From NCBI GenBank assembly GCA_022885665.1, contig JAGQDJ010000202.1, positions 1,674,001 through 1,738,000 of the forward strand: 64,000 bases of DNA, in the 5' to 3' direction. Below are positions 37,603-48,815 of this stretch, piece by piece. The DNA is from Triops longicaudatus. Its lineage: Eukaryota > Arthropoda > Branchiopoda > Notostraca > Triopsidae. Within the stretch, counting starts at the first letter, position 1; each line of letters begins with the position of its first letter. A model generated the notes under the pieces. It did no database searches, was not told where the DNA came from, and saw only the letters and a list, made by a program, of their open reading frames with translations. A program made the position numbers and the translations under genes.

Positions 37603-40600
37603 ATGGATAACGAAAACATCAAAGTTGCTCCATTTGAAGATGAAGACATAGGTTTGGGCTATACTCGAGAACATTTTAATGAGCGAGATGAAATTTTAGC
37701 TTTGGTTGAGGAAGCCAGGACGTCGGCCTTGGATACGAATGCGTCCGAATTAGCAATGGGACGCTTCATATTTATCTTGGATCAGTATCAGGAGCAACCA
37801 CATCTTCTAGATCCTCACCTGGACGAAATTCTAGCGAAAATTATTGCTATTGTCAGAGAATGTTCGATCCCCAGCGTTGCCCTTCAACCTGAAGTCTTAC
37901 ATCAAGTCTTCTCTTACCTCTACATTGTATCTAAAGTCCGCAAATTTAAAGTTCTTCTTCGTCACTTACCACATGAAGTAATTTTCTTGTACTAAAATTA
38001 TATTCTTATCGCGATTTAAATCTTAATTTAACTAGGTAGCGGATTTGGAGCCTCTTCTTGCACTTTTAGAGGCCCAAGATCCGTATGATAGAAGTAAATG
38101 GGAAACGCATTACGGTCTCTTATTATGGCTTTCTATTGTCATAAAAATTCCATTCCATTTGTCACGCTTAGATACTGGAAATATGCAGAAACCCACAATG
38201 ACAAGGTGAGGATAGTTGCTGAAAACAAATTGTATATAAAATAAATTTTTTCTACGCTCCAGAATCTTAGATATTTGCCGAAAGTATTTGGAAGCCAACA
38301 CCAAAGCTCAAGACATTGCTTCTTACTTAAGTGCAGTCTATTTAACCCGTCCTGATGTCAAGGAAGTTCATTTACTTCCTTTCTTACTATGGTGCTTGCA
38401 AGTAAACTATTTTTCTAATTTCGAACGTTTGTAAATTTGTTACTTTCAAATACTTTTGATTAAGTTGTTAATTTAATATTTCATAGGTTTTAGCCAGCAA
38501 TGTCGATATTAGTCGGAAGAAGGGGATTCTCATGGCCTTGGCTGGTTTATTCAAACATGGAAAACGAGAAGATTTACTTCCTCATGCTTCCGTTGTCTTG
38601 CGAGGCTTGTTAGCGGTCAGCTTCTCACCATCGGAGCTTTCTATCGTTCGTAGGGCTGCTGTCAAACTCTCTCAACGCATAGGTACCTAAAAGCTTAATA
38701 TCAAAACTTTCGGTTTCACATGGTGCATTTTATCAGGCTTGACGTTCTTGAAGGCTCGACTGGCGCCTTGGAGGTACCAACGCGGTAGTCGCTCATTAGC
38801 AGTAAACTTAAATTCATCTATGACGGGTGAAATTAAACCAAGCGTCAACGGCTATGACTTTGTGGCACCTGAGGAGGATGAAGAAGAGTTTATGGACGTT
38901 CCTGAGGAAGTTGAAGAAGTCCTCGAAGATCTTCTCAACGCATTACGAGACAAAGACCGTCGAGTCCAGTAAGGAAGTTAACCAGATTATAAACATGAGT
39001 TCCTTGAACGTTATTTAGTACGCGTTTGTTGCGTTAGTTGCTAGTTTTGCGTAGAAATTGATCAGAAAACTTGACCTGGTCTTGTGCGATATGGGACGAA
39101 AATCACACAATGTTTGTTTACTGATTTATGCAGATGGTCGGGAGCCAAAGGATTAGGAAGAATTACTTCACGCTTGCCTAAATCGTATGGAGATCAACTC
39201 GTTGGTTGGATTTTAGATATCTTTAGTCCAACGGAATCCGATATGGCCTGGCATGGCGCATGCCTTGCTTTAGCTGAATTAGGTAATTCAGTTATTATTT
39301 CTGTTACCTTTCTTTTATATTCCTATCGACGAATCACCATGGTAACGGCAGTACTTTTTCTTCCGTCGCTTAATAATTTTCTACATTTTTTAATGTGTTA
39401 TGGGTTCTTAAAAACGATTTTTCTTTCGATGCCAGCTCGCAGAGGTTTGCTTCTGCCGTCGCGATTACCAGCCGTCTTCCCTGTCCTGGCTAAGAGCTTA
39501 GTTTATGAAGAACTACGTGGTAGTTTTTCGGTGGGCGCTTGCGTACGGGACGCCGCATGTTACGTTGCGTGGGCTTTTGCCAGAGCTTATCAACCGTCAG
39601 TTTTGCAACCCTATGTGCAAGATTTGGCTCGCTCGTTGTTGTTAACTGCTATTCTTGACCGAGAAGCAAGTTCTTGTATTAAAACATTTGCATTATTATT
39701 AATCATGTAATTGTAGGTTCAGTGTCGTCGAGCGGCTGCAGCAGCTTTTCAGGAACACGTTGGTCGACAAGGAACTTTTCCCCACGGCATAGATATTGTA
39801 ACCCAAGCTGATTATTTTGCCGTGGGTATCCGAAAGAATGCTTATCTGGAAATTAGTTACTTTGTAGCGCAATTCCCAGAATATCGCGGATCTCTGATAT
39901 TACATTTACTAAATACGAAAGTGTCGCATTGGGATATAAGCATACGTGAACTTGCCGCACAAGTAAATACGCAATCTTTTCAGTAATGAAGCTATATGTG
40001 TTGCATTTTGTAGGCTTTAAATAAACTAACACGTTTGGACGTCAAACTAATTATTGGACATGTTCTGCCACAAATTATAAAAAACATCGCAACGACTGAT
40101 CTGCACTTACGGCATGGTAGCGTTTTGGCAGTTGCCGAAATTTTGTTAGCCTTATCAGAACTGGCTGCGCGTGAAAAGAAAGAGCATTTCCTAGGTATAA
40201 TTTATAACACAAGATCGTGATTTGAAATTTCTTTTTGTAAGTCAGTGTATGCCATGATCAATATTCTTTATATTATGTATTTTATATATTTCTTGTATGC
40301 TCCGTTGTAGATAAGGATTTGTTGGATTCCGTGTACGACGTCTGTGCGCAAATTTGTACCGACAAGTTTTTGCGTGGTATAGGCTCGGATATGATGAAAC
40401 AAGCCGTAGCAACGTTCATAAAGCAAGCATCGCTAGCACATCTACCTATAACAGACAAGACGTTGATTGGTAAATCTAACTTGAATGTGTTATAAATTTA
40501 TTTTTACTTCAAATTTTTCAGAAACGTGGCAGCGAGTTTTGGAGGAGAATTTAAGTAACGTGGATGTCAATGTGCAATCCGCTTCTGTAGAAGCTATATC

Positions 40601-42351
40601 CGCGTTGTTTACTGAATACGGACCACAGATGGAACTTTCCGTGCAAGAAAAAATATTAAATCACTATATAAACGAATTAAAAAGCTACCAGCCAGCTACC
40701 CGGTCCGGATTTGGCTTAGCTTTGGGTCATTTGCCGGGGTTTCTGCTACAAAAGTCCGTAGCTTCAGTTATCGCGAGTCTCATTGAATGCAGCCAGATTA
40801 GTGAACGGAGCTTGTTTTGGGCCGAATCTCGAAGAGACGCTTTGAAAGCTTTGAGCGAGATCGTAAAAACACTAGGCACTGAACCTACAACGACAAGTAA
40901 GTTTTTTTTTTTTTTGCTTTTTTTCAGTCTTAAAGTCCATGTCAAAAGAAATAGTCAACCGTTTCAGAGTAGGTACCGTTCGTGTCTTAAGTCCGTTTTA
41001 ATTTAATTACATTAACTACGTCTATTTCGCTCTAGCGAATGGATATTTTATTAGACGGATGGTTCATATGGAATGCAAGATGTCCTGTATTTTTTTTCAG
41101 ACCAATGAATGTAAATGTGATCCTAGGTGCATTGGATGAGAAGTGTTTGGAAAATGTGTTCGATGCTTTCCTCCAAGGCCTAAAAGATTATACTGTCGAC
41201 AAAAGGGGTGATATTGGTGCAATGGTGCGTGAAGCAGCCATGGCTGGTATCCAGGTAACCTACTTTCGTCCTCAGATATGACATTATACAACCAATGTTT
41301 AAACGGTAGAAAGTGGTCCAGATAACATGTGAGCTTCGATTTGCGCACATTTTCACTTTTGATCTGAGCTTGAAAATCATGACGGGTTTAGCCAAACAAG
41401 CTGTCGAGCCTATTCAGCGAACAAGAATGCTAGCCGGAGAAGTATTTTTCAACTTGTTATATAGGTGAAATTCAATAACTTTTCCTGTAAGTCGTTAACT
41501 AATGGGCTGTTTGTAATCCAGTCAGCCCTTATCCAACATTCCTGACCGGGAGAAAGTCCAGAGTTTCTTTCCCCAAAGCGAATGCCAGTCCTTGAACTGG
41601 GGATCGGAAAAAGAAACTTTCCCGAAATTCGTAAAACTCCTGTCCCTTCCTAATTATCTTCCCGCGGTCCTGTTGGGTTACATAGCCACCGTTGGAGGAC
41701 TGACTGAGAGCTTAGTACGAAAACAGCTAAATTAGCACAATTAAGCTTTTAATTAATCGGAAATTTCCGTGAAATTAGATTCGCAACGCTGGAGCGCCCT
41801 TATGGGACTATTTGCGGTCCCTACAAGGTCCGTCATTGCAAGATTTTAGCCAAAACGTATTAACGCTATGGGAAACACATTTGGGAGACCGCCGCATTGT
41901 TCCTTTGTTGGTTCAGTTTCTTCAACAGTTTTTGGATTCAGGCATTGCGGATGAAGTTTTGGAAACAGGCGAAACATTTGGCGCTAATTTACTTCGCATA
42001 ATGAAAGCTGAATCAGCGACAGGCATGTCACTGAAAGTCGTTCTTTCGTACATCGATTTATATTGCCAGTTGTTACACGCAACGAAGGAAACTGCTACTA
42101 AAGCACTAACTCAGCTATCAATTTTGCTTTGCTATAAGTATCCGCGTGTTCGTAACTCCAGCGCAGCCAAGCTGTACGAAGCTCTCATAACCTACTCTGA
42201 CAAAATTCTCATTCCCGAAGACCAGATGGACCAAGTCCTAAACTTGTTGAGCGAAACGTCATGGGATGACGATGTCGAAAAGTTGCGGCCGATACGTAAC
42301 CAATTTTGCTTATTAATGAATATTCCCGCTCCAGTGCGTGTGAAGAAATGA
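37603..42351 (+). CDS. TBCD: Tubulin-folding cofactor D (tubulin-specific chaperone D)
   Basis: A cytosolic HEAT-repeat chaperone that captures beta-tubulin and, with TBCE, TBCC and ARL2, assembles or dismantles tubulin heterodimers. Fifteen exons: 37603-37977, 38036-38205, 38263-38401, 38487-38682, 38737-38968, 39134-39282, 39436-39665, 39717-39962, 40014-40194, 40311-40469, 40522-40896, 41127-41254, 41310-41464, 41522-41714 and 41779-42351. Together they give 1166 residues (human 1192). Recognisable blocks are VQWSGAKGLGRI, GACLALAELARRGLLLP, the VRDAACYVAWAFAR stretch, HGSVLAVAEI, and GGLTESLIRNA near the C-terminal domain. Most introns are 51-65 bp. The intron at 39666-39716 starts with GC instead of GT. 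Confidence 0.96.
39666..39716 (+). other. GC-AG intron in TBCD
   Basis: Donor GAA|GCAAGT and acceptor TTGTAG, 51 bp. Only this boundary keeps the conserved join DREVQCRRAA, and no GT donor is available in frame. GC-AG introns are a known minor class of U2 introns with strong donors. Confidence 0.8.
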
Positions 42352-42361
42352 AACTTCTGTA

Positions 42362-42367
42362 TTTATT
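42362..42367 (-). other. Polyadenylation signal of the minus-strand gene
   Basis: AATAAA on the minus strand, 58 bp beyond the stop of the 42426-43478 gene and only about 11 bp past the TBCD stop on the other strand. Confidence 0.5.
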
Positions 42368-42425
42368 CTGCTTTAAGTGATCAACACAGCATTGTTAAAA
42401 ACAAACCAAAGCACAGCTTATAGAT

Positions 42426-43478
42426 CTAAATTTCGTTTTTCTGTACATTTTGCCAAAGCTTGTAACCTGTTTCGATTGCAGACACAACATCGCGTGCATT
42501 GATATCAAGGTTGCGACTTGAGCGAGCCGAAACAGACTCCCCTTCTTCTTTAGGAGGGAAAGCAAAAGGATTATAGCGATCTAAAAATGGTAACTGGCCC
42601 AACCACCACGAAGATCCGACGCCACCAAGCAAGCCCAATACAAGAGCAGCAAAAGGTGCCAGGAAAGCTTGGGCTAGCAAAGTTAAAGTAGCAGGAATAC
42701 CTAAGCTACTTAACAAAGGGATAAGGGTAGACGGGGAGCGTTTGCTAATCGAGTGCGGTGTAGTTGGTAGGTTTGAATGCATCGGTTCGCCAGCTTCTTT
42801 TTCCTCTTCTGCGGAAGTTTCGGGACGCTCTTCAACCAACTTTGTAGGGGACTCAGGCACAATAAGGTCTGGAATTATAGTTTCAGACTCCTGAGCCGTC
42901 GCAGATGCGGCAATTGGGTTAGCACGAGCTTCTTTGACTTCGGGAGCCATATCGGCTATTAGCGTCTTTTTGTCTTCGGGAGAGCTGGCATGGTTTTCTT
43001 CGCCAATTTTCTCTACGCTGTCTTCTTCGGATTTACTGTCATCCTCAGTTTGTTCGGTAGCGCCACGAGCTACACGAGAGCGACTTTGTAGGATTGTAAT
43101 GTTGCGATTAACATTGTTAAATAGATTGGGAATTCGCCGACGCGTAGTAATAGTCATGGGTGATTCGGTTGTGGTAGTGGAGCTAATCTTGAAAGTTCTT
43201 TTGGTAGTCCGGGGCAAGGGTGTTGTAGTCGTCGGGTTACGATTTACGACATCGTCAACTTTGGTAACAGGCTTAATTGTACTCGATGTCGAGTTGCTGG
43301 TTTTCGGACTGTTGCGGCTTGAGAGACCAACTGCTTTCGTGTCAAGCTGATCTTCTGTGTTGGATGTTGAATTCGACGATTGTTGGACGATCAAGTCCTG
43401 GGGACGAAGAACGGCGGAATTTACCCATCCCCAAGATAAGCAGAGAATGACGAAAGTAACGCTCAGATGTAGCTTCAT
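42426..43478 (-). CDS. Unrecognised secreted or membrane-anchored Ser/Thr-rich protein
   Basis: 350 residues in one exon. The N-terminus is a clear signal peptide (about 1-22, ending WVNSA). Residues 30-240 are low-complexity: Ser/Thr/Asn-rich with Thr runs (a likely O-glycosylated mucin-like stretch), then acidic. A hydrophobic segment of about 45 residues (roughly 245-290, rich in Leu, Ala, Gly and Pro) could insert in a membrane. The last 60 residues are polar. A few dibasic sites occur (for example RRR near 113 and KR before the hydrophobic segment). A TTTCGTAG acceptor directly precedes the ATG, so an untranslated first exon is likely. I do not recognise the family. It converges on TBCD with 74 bp between the stop codons. 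Confidence 0.75.
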   Translation of the reverse strand: MKLHLSVTFVILCLSWGWVNSAVLRPQDLIVQQSSNSTSNTEDQLDTKAVGLSSRNSPKTSNSTSSTIKPVTKVDDVVNRNPTTTTPLPRTTKRTFKISSTTTTESPMTITTRRRIPNLFNNVNRNITILQSRSRVARGATEQTEDDSKSEEDSVEKIGEENHASSPEDKKTLIADMAPEVKEARANPIAASATAQESETIIPDLIVPESPTKLVEERPETSAEEEKEAGEPMHSNLPTTPHSISKRSPSTLIPLLSSLGIPATLTLLAQAFLAPFAALVLGLLGGVGSSWWLGQLPFLDRYNPFAFPPKEEGESVSARSSRNLDINARDVVSAIETGYKLWQNVQKNEI

Positions 43479-44603
43479 CTACGAAAATTTAGGATATGTA
43501 AGGTTTCGAAATTACTTGGATATAAACTTTCTAAAGTTACCTTTATCGTGGAAAGAAATCAACTGAACGTCAAACATCTGGAGAACACCTTTAAATAGCT
43601 TACGAATATCCGGGAGATTAGTCCTTTCACTGTCGCTTTTACTTTGCAATAATAAGGTTATTGAGAATCAACATTGAAGGGGTAAATTTCAAAATACGCA
43701 AATCCCCATCATGGGTGATATACGTCAAGGTCGAGAATCAACGACAATTTGGGAAAGGTACGACTTATGGAGAGCATTTGTTTTAGTCACTGCATTCAAG
43801 GTTAAAATTTTTCAAGCGCCGTCACATAATTCATGGCGAAATCGGCAAGTAACGGCCGCAAATCAATGGCAGGCTCAAAAGGTACGAATCCGAACTTCTG
43901 GCGTCGCGGCTCCTTGGCATCCAGATTGCACTTAAGAATGCCCCGCCGATCTGGTCTAATCTCGTCGCTCTTCTAGCAATTGGTAACCCAGCTGGAGGAC
44001 GAGTGCGCGAAAAAAATTCGTTCGCATTTTTACGAAAGTCTAATTCCACAAAAGTTTGTCCTCTTTCACATAAGACTTGTGAAAAAATCATCAAACTTGA
44101 AAAACCGGAAGCTATCAGAGTTTAGGAGGTAAAACCCGCATTCGGATGTTTCTCTCGATTCCATTACTGGCAAAATTGACATGCCATGATGATTAAAAAA
44201 AAAAAAACAAATCTTGAAAACTCCTTGCAATATTTCATGTATACTTCTTGAAAACGGTTAGTCATACAATGCAATTATCCCGAAATATACGATGCCTTCG
44301 TATCACGTCCTCAGCGATCTCGCAGAAGTATGGTCTCTATTGCGTGTCAATAGCATATACTGTCAACCTACGTTTCGTGCTAATAGCTGTTTCTAAGAAT
44401 TGCAGGTTGCTTTTGTTTACATCGAATAAAATGCTCACGGGATGCAAAATGCTCGGTGAACGAGAAATAATGTAGAGTAACAATTTTACCATGCTGTTCG
44501 ATTGTATTTTATTCTTACGCTTTGAAGATGTAACTAAATCTTTTTTGTACGTATGTAGGTAGGCACTGTTTGGTTTGAATAATGCAGGGTACGTCAAAAC
44601 AAA
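43479..44603. other. Intergenic, divergent promoter region
   Basis: Separates the head-to-head minus-strand orphan gene and GXYLT. TTTAAATA near 43590 could serve as a TATA-like element for the minus-strand gene. No supported coding exon. Confidence 0.45.
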
Positions 44604-46212
44604 ATGGCAAGAAAAATTTGGCTTCTCCAGCGCATTGCGTTCTTAGTTGGGTGCGTCCTAATTGTTCGCTGGATTCTCCTGTACATTCCACAATCTCCTA
44701 CTGTTATAAAAGTTTCGTATAAGATTCATCCTAGAGATTCCATTAGCAATGCAATACATAACTTGTCCATTGTTACACAACTTCCAGTAGGATCTCCCAT
44801 TTCGTCAGTTAGTGCACGGTAAGTTTCTTTAGTTTCAAATTGTAGTTTAAATTTTTCGTGTTTTTCTAGTCCTAAGATGCCAACTCGCTATCAGAATATT
44901 ACCATAGCTGCAGTGGCCTGTGGTGATAGAGCCAACGAAACTTTAGTGATGATGAAATCTGCTTTATTGCTTTCTGAATATTCGCTGAAATTTATAATAT
45001 TTTGTGATGAAGAGGCTACACTTGTAGTAAAAGAAGAAGTACGAATTACATTTACAGCCAAAGAGCCCTGTTAAATAGTTTCCTTTTTTTTAGTATGACA
45101 AATGGCCTCCTACTTATAAACGAAAATGTCATCTCGATATTAGACCAATCACATTTCCTAGCCAGGGCGCGGAAGGCGAATGGAAGAAGTTATTTAAGCC
45201 TTGCGCTTCTCAGAGACTTTTTCTTCCGGTATATCCTGTTTCAGCCGCGTTCAGAGTTGACGCCTTCATTTGTCTCGTTACAGTCCTTACTTAATGATGT
45301 GGACGCGTTGTTGTATGTCGACACTGACACAATCTTCCTAGCTCCCCCAGAACAAATTTGGCATCACTTTTCACTGATGAGTAATGTGCACATAGCAGCG
45401 CTGGCCCCAGAACACGAAGACCCGGCTACAGGCTGGTATAACCGTTTCGCGAGACATCCGTACTTCGAACCTTTAGGTGAGTGTTTTGGTCACCGATTAT
45501 TGATGACGAAAAATAAATCTACACCAGATTTTTAATGGTAAATAAATTTCCTGTTAGAACGTATGAAATTTGTTCCTTGTTAGCTCGGATATTATATATA
45601 TTTTACTTACGCTCATTAGGCGTCAATTCTGGAGTCATGCTTATGAATCTAACCCGCATGCGTCAGTTCAATTGGCAAGAATACATCCACCCGATTTACG
45701 AAGAATACAAGCTGAAAATTACGTGGGGTGATCAAGATATTATTAATATTATATTCCATTTCCATCCAGGTATGCCGTCTTAGTGTAAAAGGAATCCTAA
45801 TAAGTAACTTTTCGACTTTGTAGAGACGTTGTACGTGTATCCGTGTTCGTACAATTACCGTCCTGACCACTGTATGTATATGAGCGTGTGTAAAGTGGCT
45901 GAAGAAGAAGGCATCTATGTTTTACACGGGAACCGTCGTAGTTTTCACAATACGAAACAGCCCACGTTTAGGGCTGTCTATAAGGTTTTTTGCAAGGTAA
46001 CGTCTCAAGAAAATAAATTTTTACTTAGGAAAAGGATTCTTAATAGTTCTGTACGTTATCAGTTCGCCTGGGAGGATGGAATGGTTTCGGGTAGCGTAAA
46101 GTCTCGCTTGTTGAAAGAGCTGAAAGAAGCCTTGGAACCTACTTCCAATACCAATTGCGGAAAAATTAGACAAGTGTTTTATATGAATATTGGACGACTT
46201 GGAGAAGCGTGA
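44604..46212 (+). CDS. GXYLT: Glucoside xylosyltransferase (GT8)
   Basis: A Golgi/ER type II membrane enzyme that transfers xylose from UDP-xylose to O-linked glucose on EGF repeats of Notch and similar proteins. Exons: 44604-44818, 44870-45038, 45094-45228, 45284-45476, 45620-45769 and 45824-46212, giving 416 residues. There is a single N-terminal membrane anchor (about 8-29). The DxD metal/UDP-sugar motif is DTD at 186-188 within LLYVDTDTIFL. Family blocks are GEWKKLFKPCASQRLFLP, GVNSGVMLMNLTRMR, ITWGDQDIINIIF, and YNYRPDHCMY followed by LHGNR. The intron at 45229-45283 is only 55 bp, and ignoring it gives a wrong frame. GXYLT1 and GXYLT2 cannot be told apart here. Confidence 0.95.
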
Positions 46213-46720
46213 GCGAGGAGATGGGATTTTACATTCTCGAGTTGCGAAACATAATTTCTCTTATGTCGTACTAGTCGTAGCATGGGCGCCATCATCACTT
46301 GTTTCCTACGCACAAAAAATACATATGCGTTTAAGCGTTTAAATCGTGACCTATTGTTAATTTTGTCTACTTCGTATTCAGTGCTCCCGTAGACAGTGTC
46401 ATTGGATTAGTTAGTTTTCTCGAAGATAGGAGTGCGTTTACAGCTGCGACATTGGATTTTAATCGAGAATTCGATTAAAATTTGCTGCTTACTAAAACCT
46501 CGGAAATCAGAAAGAATTTTTATCAAGAATGTCCACACAACATATATTGCAAGAAAATTGATATCTTAAGAAAGCTAGAATATGAGGGTATCTTTGGGGG
46601 GGGGGGGGATAATATCGATATCGCTCACAAACTTTACGATAATTTAAATCGATGATTGAGACGCCGCGGCTACCTGGCAGAAGATCCGGAGAAGTGTGAA
46701 GTTTTGAGTACAGTGCAAAA
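46213..46720. other. Intergenic, GXYLT to TECR
   Basis: GXYLT 3' flank and TECR promoter. It contains a 13-base G run (46596-46608) directly followed by TATCGATA (46613-46620). No coding exon. Confidence 0.5.
46596..46620. promoter_or_regulatory. Poly-G run plus DRE-like TATCGATA upstream of TECR
   Basis: Thirteen consecutive G, then TATCGATA within 5 bp, about 100 bp before the TECR start codon. The DRE core is known from Drosophila housekeeping promoters; activity here is inferred. Confidence 0.35.
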
Positions 46721-48015
46721 ATGTCGTCAATGGAGGTATATTTTATTCCATTAGTTGAGCAAAATTAATAAATTTGTATTTATATTTCAGTTGAAAATTG
46801 TGTCCGTACGCGGCTCAAAACCGGTAGCTACACTGAAGGTACCTCATCATCTTTACTAGCCAAGCCTTAAAGCTAAGCCTATGAAAAACCGGTTAATCAT
46901 GTTTCCGTTAAGGTGTCTCCGTCCACTACGATCAAAGAAGTCAAAGGCGAGATTCGTGATCTGAAACCGCATTTATACTTCGAACGCCAAGAACTTCGCT
47001 TGGAACCCCGTGGCAAAGCCGTCGCTGAATCCAAAACGATTGGAGAATTAGGCCTCAAAGCCAACCAAGAGTTATATTTTAAAGTAATTTTTCGTAGCTC
47101 CTTTGAGTCAGTATCCTATTTCTCAGCATAATGCTGTTCTTCTCGCAGGATTTGGGAACACAAATTGGTTACAAAACAGTTTTCTTGCTTGAATATGCCG
47201 GTCCTTTAGCCATTTATGCCTGGATTTACACCAGACCCTGGCTGTTCTATGGAACTGTTTCGACCAAAGATGTAGCACCTGTTGTTCAGTAATTCTAATT
47301 TATTATTGTTCACAAGACAGCTCTATTACAACTTTTTTTTTCTTCAGTACCGCAGCTGCGTGCTGGGTTATCCATTACGCCAAACGAATTTTAGAAACCA
47401 TCTTCGTGCACCGCTTCTCGCACGCAACAATGCCAATTCGAAATCTGTGGCGTAACTGCGGCTATTATTGGCTCTTCGCTGCCTACGTAGCATACCATGT
47501 CAATCACCCATTGTACACTGCCCCGTGCCAGACACAGTCTTTGATTGCCGTGGGCGTTTGGATCGTAAATCATCTTGACTACTATTACATAATAAGCACA
47601 GCAATGGTTATTACATAAATCCTTTTATAGCTATGCGAAATTGGTAACTTCAGCATTCACTGGAGACTACGTAATTTGCGCCCTCCTGGTACCAAGGAAC
47701 GTAAAATACCTAACGCCACTGCCGACCCTTTTACTCGTTTGTTTAACTTGGTTTCCTGCCCTAACTATACGTACGAGGTTGGCGGCTGGCTTGCTTTTAC
47801 TGTCATGACTCAGTGTATTCCAGGTACACATTCCTTTTCTTAAACGCACAAATAAGTTTTATTAATTTTTTGTTTGTTTTACAACAGCTGGGTTATTTAC
47901 ACTGGCTGGATTTTACCAGATGACAGTCTGGGCTTTGGGTAAGCACCGTACATACAAGAAAGACTTCCCCAGCTATCCCCGTGGACGCAAAGCTATTGTC
48001 CCTTTTGTGCTCTAA
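46721..48015 (+). CDS. TECR: Very-long-chain enoyl-CoA reductase
   Basis: Reduces trans-2-enoyl-CoA with NADPH in the ER, the last step of the fatty-acid elongation cycle. Exons: 46721-46735, 46791-46838, 46913-47083, 47149-47288, 47348-47564, 47631-47823 and 47888-48015, giving 303 residues (human 308). The ubiquitin-like N-terminal domain occupies about 1-80. It is followed by the steroid 5-alpha-reductase-type membrane domain, with FVHRFSHATMPIRNLWRNC, YYWLFAAYVAY, CPNYTYEVGGW and the C-terminus AIVPFVL. The first coding exon holds only five codons. The fourth exon ends mid-codon (CA|T), which gives the junction His. Confidence 0.97.
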
Positions 48016-48815
48016 AACTGATCATGAAAACAGCGTTTTTCTAATGTTTTGGGAACTCATTCGTTTTTTATTTTTTGCTCAAAGGTTTAGGGAATTTAAC
48101 TTTGGTTTTTTATAGTCAGTAATGTTATCAACATGTTAAGTTTCATCACACAACTTTTATATCAGGTAGTTTTTGTTTAAAAATACATGTCAAATTGAAA
48201 TGCCAAAGACTTCGTAAGCTTGATCATCGTTGCCAACCACGGATTACGTAAAGTTAACACAGACAAATTTCACTACATATTTTCAGGTTCTAGTTTGGAG
48301 AGAAGTCAGTTACATAAATAAGAAAAGTGAATGACATGTCATAAAATATGCTCGATGTCGTGATTTAGTAACGTGCTTAGGAGACGTTCGAAATTTTTAA
48401 GTGTCTTTAATTTTTAGTAGCTTTGCCCGGACATTTATGTAACTTGGGGTATTAAAACCCGTTTAGTATATCCTACGGTTCGTTAAAGGATTTTCAGTAA
48501 TGAGATTTTACTATGTCCAATTCAGTCATTCGGGATAGTCAGGAGTTCGGTGACAAATTCAAGTCGAGTCTCTGTTAAATATATGTTTTCTTAGTCAAAT
48601 AAGTTTATTATTTAATCCAGCATAATCCACAAAAGTATTTATTTGGGGTAAAATCACCAAATCGCGCCAGACCTATTTGGCAGTTATTTATACAAGTGTA
48701 AAATACGCGACTGTCATCCTACCCGGCGTTGTTCGAAGTAGCGTTTGAATTTCGCGGCATATAAAGGACAAGCATCAGCCGTTGATACCGACTAGCGCTA
48801 ATATCGGTTATCAAA
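48016..48815. other. Intergenic, TECR to SHOC2
   Basis: 3' flank of TECR and SHOC2 promoter. No coding exon, RNA gene or repeat is evident. Confidence 0.5.

Noticed and set aside
41101..41126. Earlier acceptor for TBCD exon 12 (after TTTTTTTCAG)
   Set aside because: It gives a stop codon at once. The CTAG acceptor at 41126 keeps phase and matches the TBCD family.
42934..43350. Plus-strand frame of 138 codons
   Set aside because: Antisense of the secreted Ser/Thr-rich gene; Val-rich because the sense strand is Thr/Asn-rich. No family resemblance.
45095..45535. One continuous 146-codon frame in GXYLT
   Set aside because: It reads through a 55-bp intron in the wrong frame. Splicing at 45228/45284 restores the conserved KPCASQRLFLP and DTD blocks.
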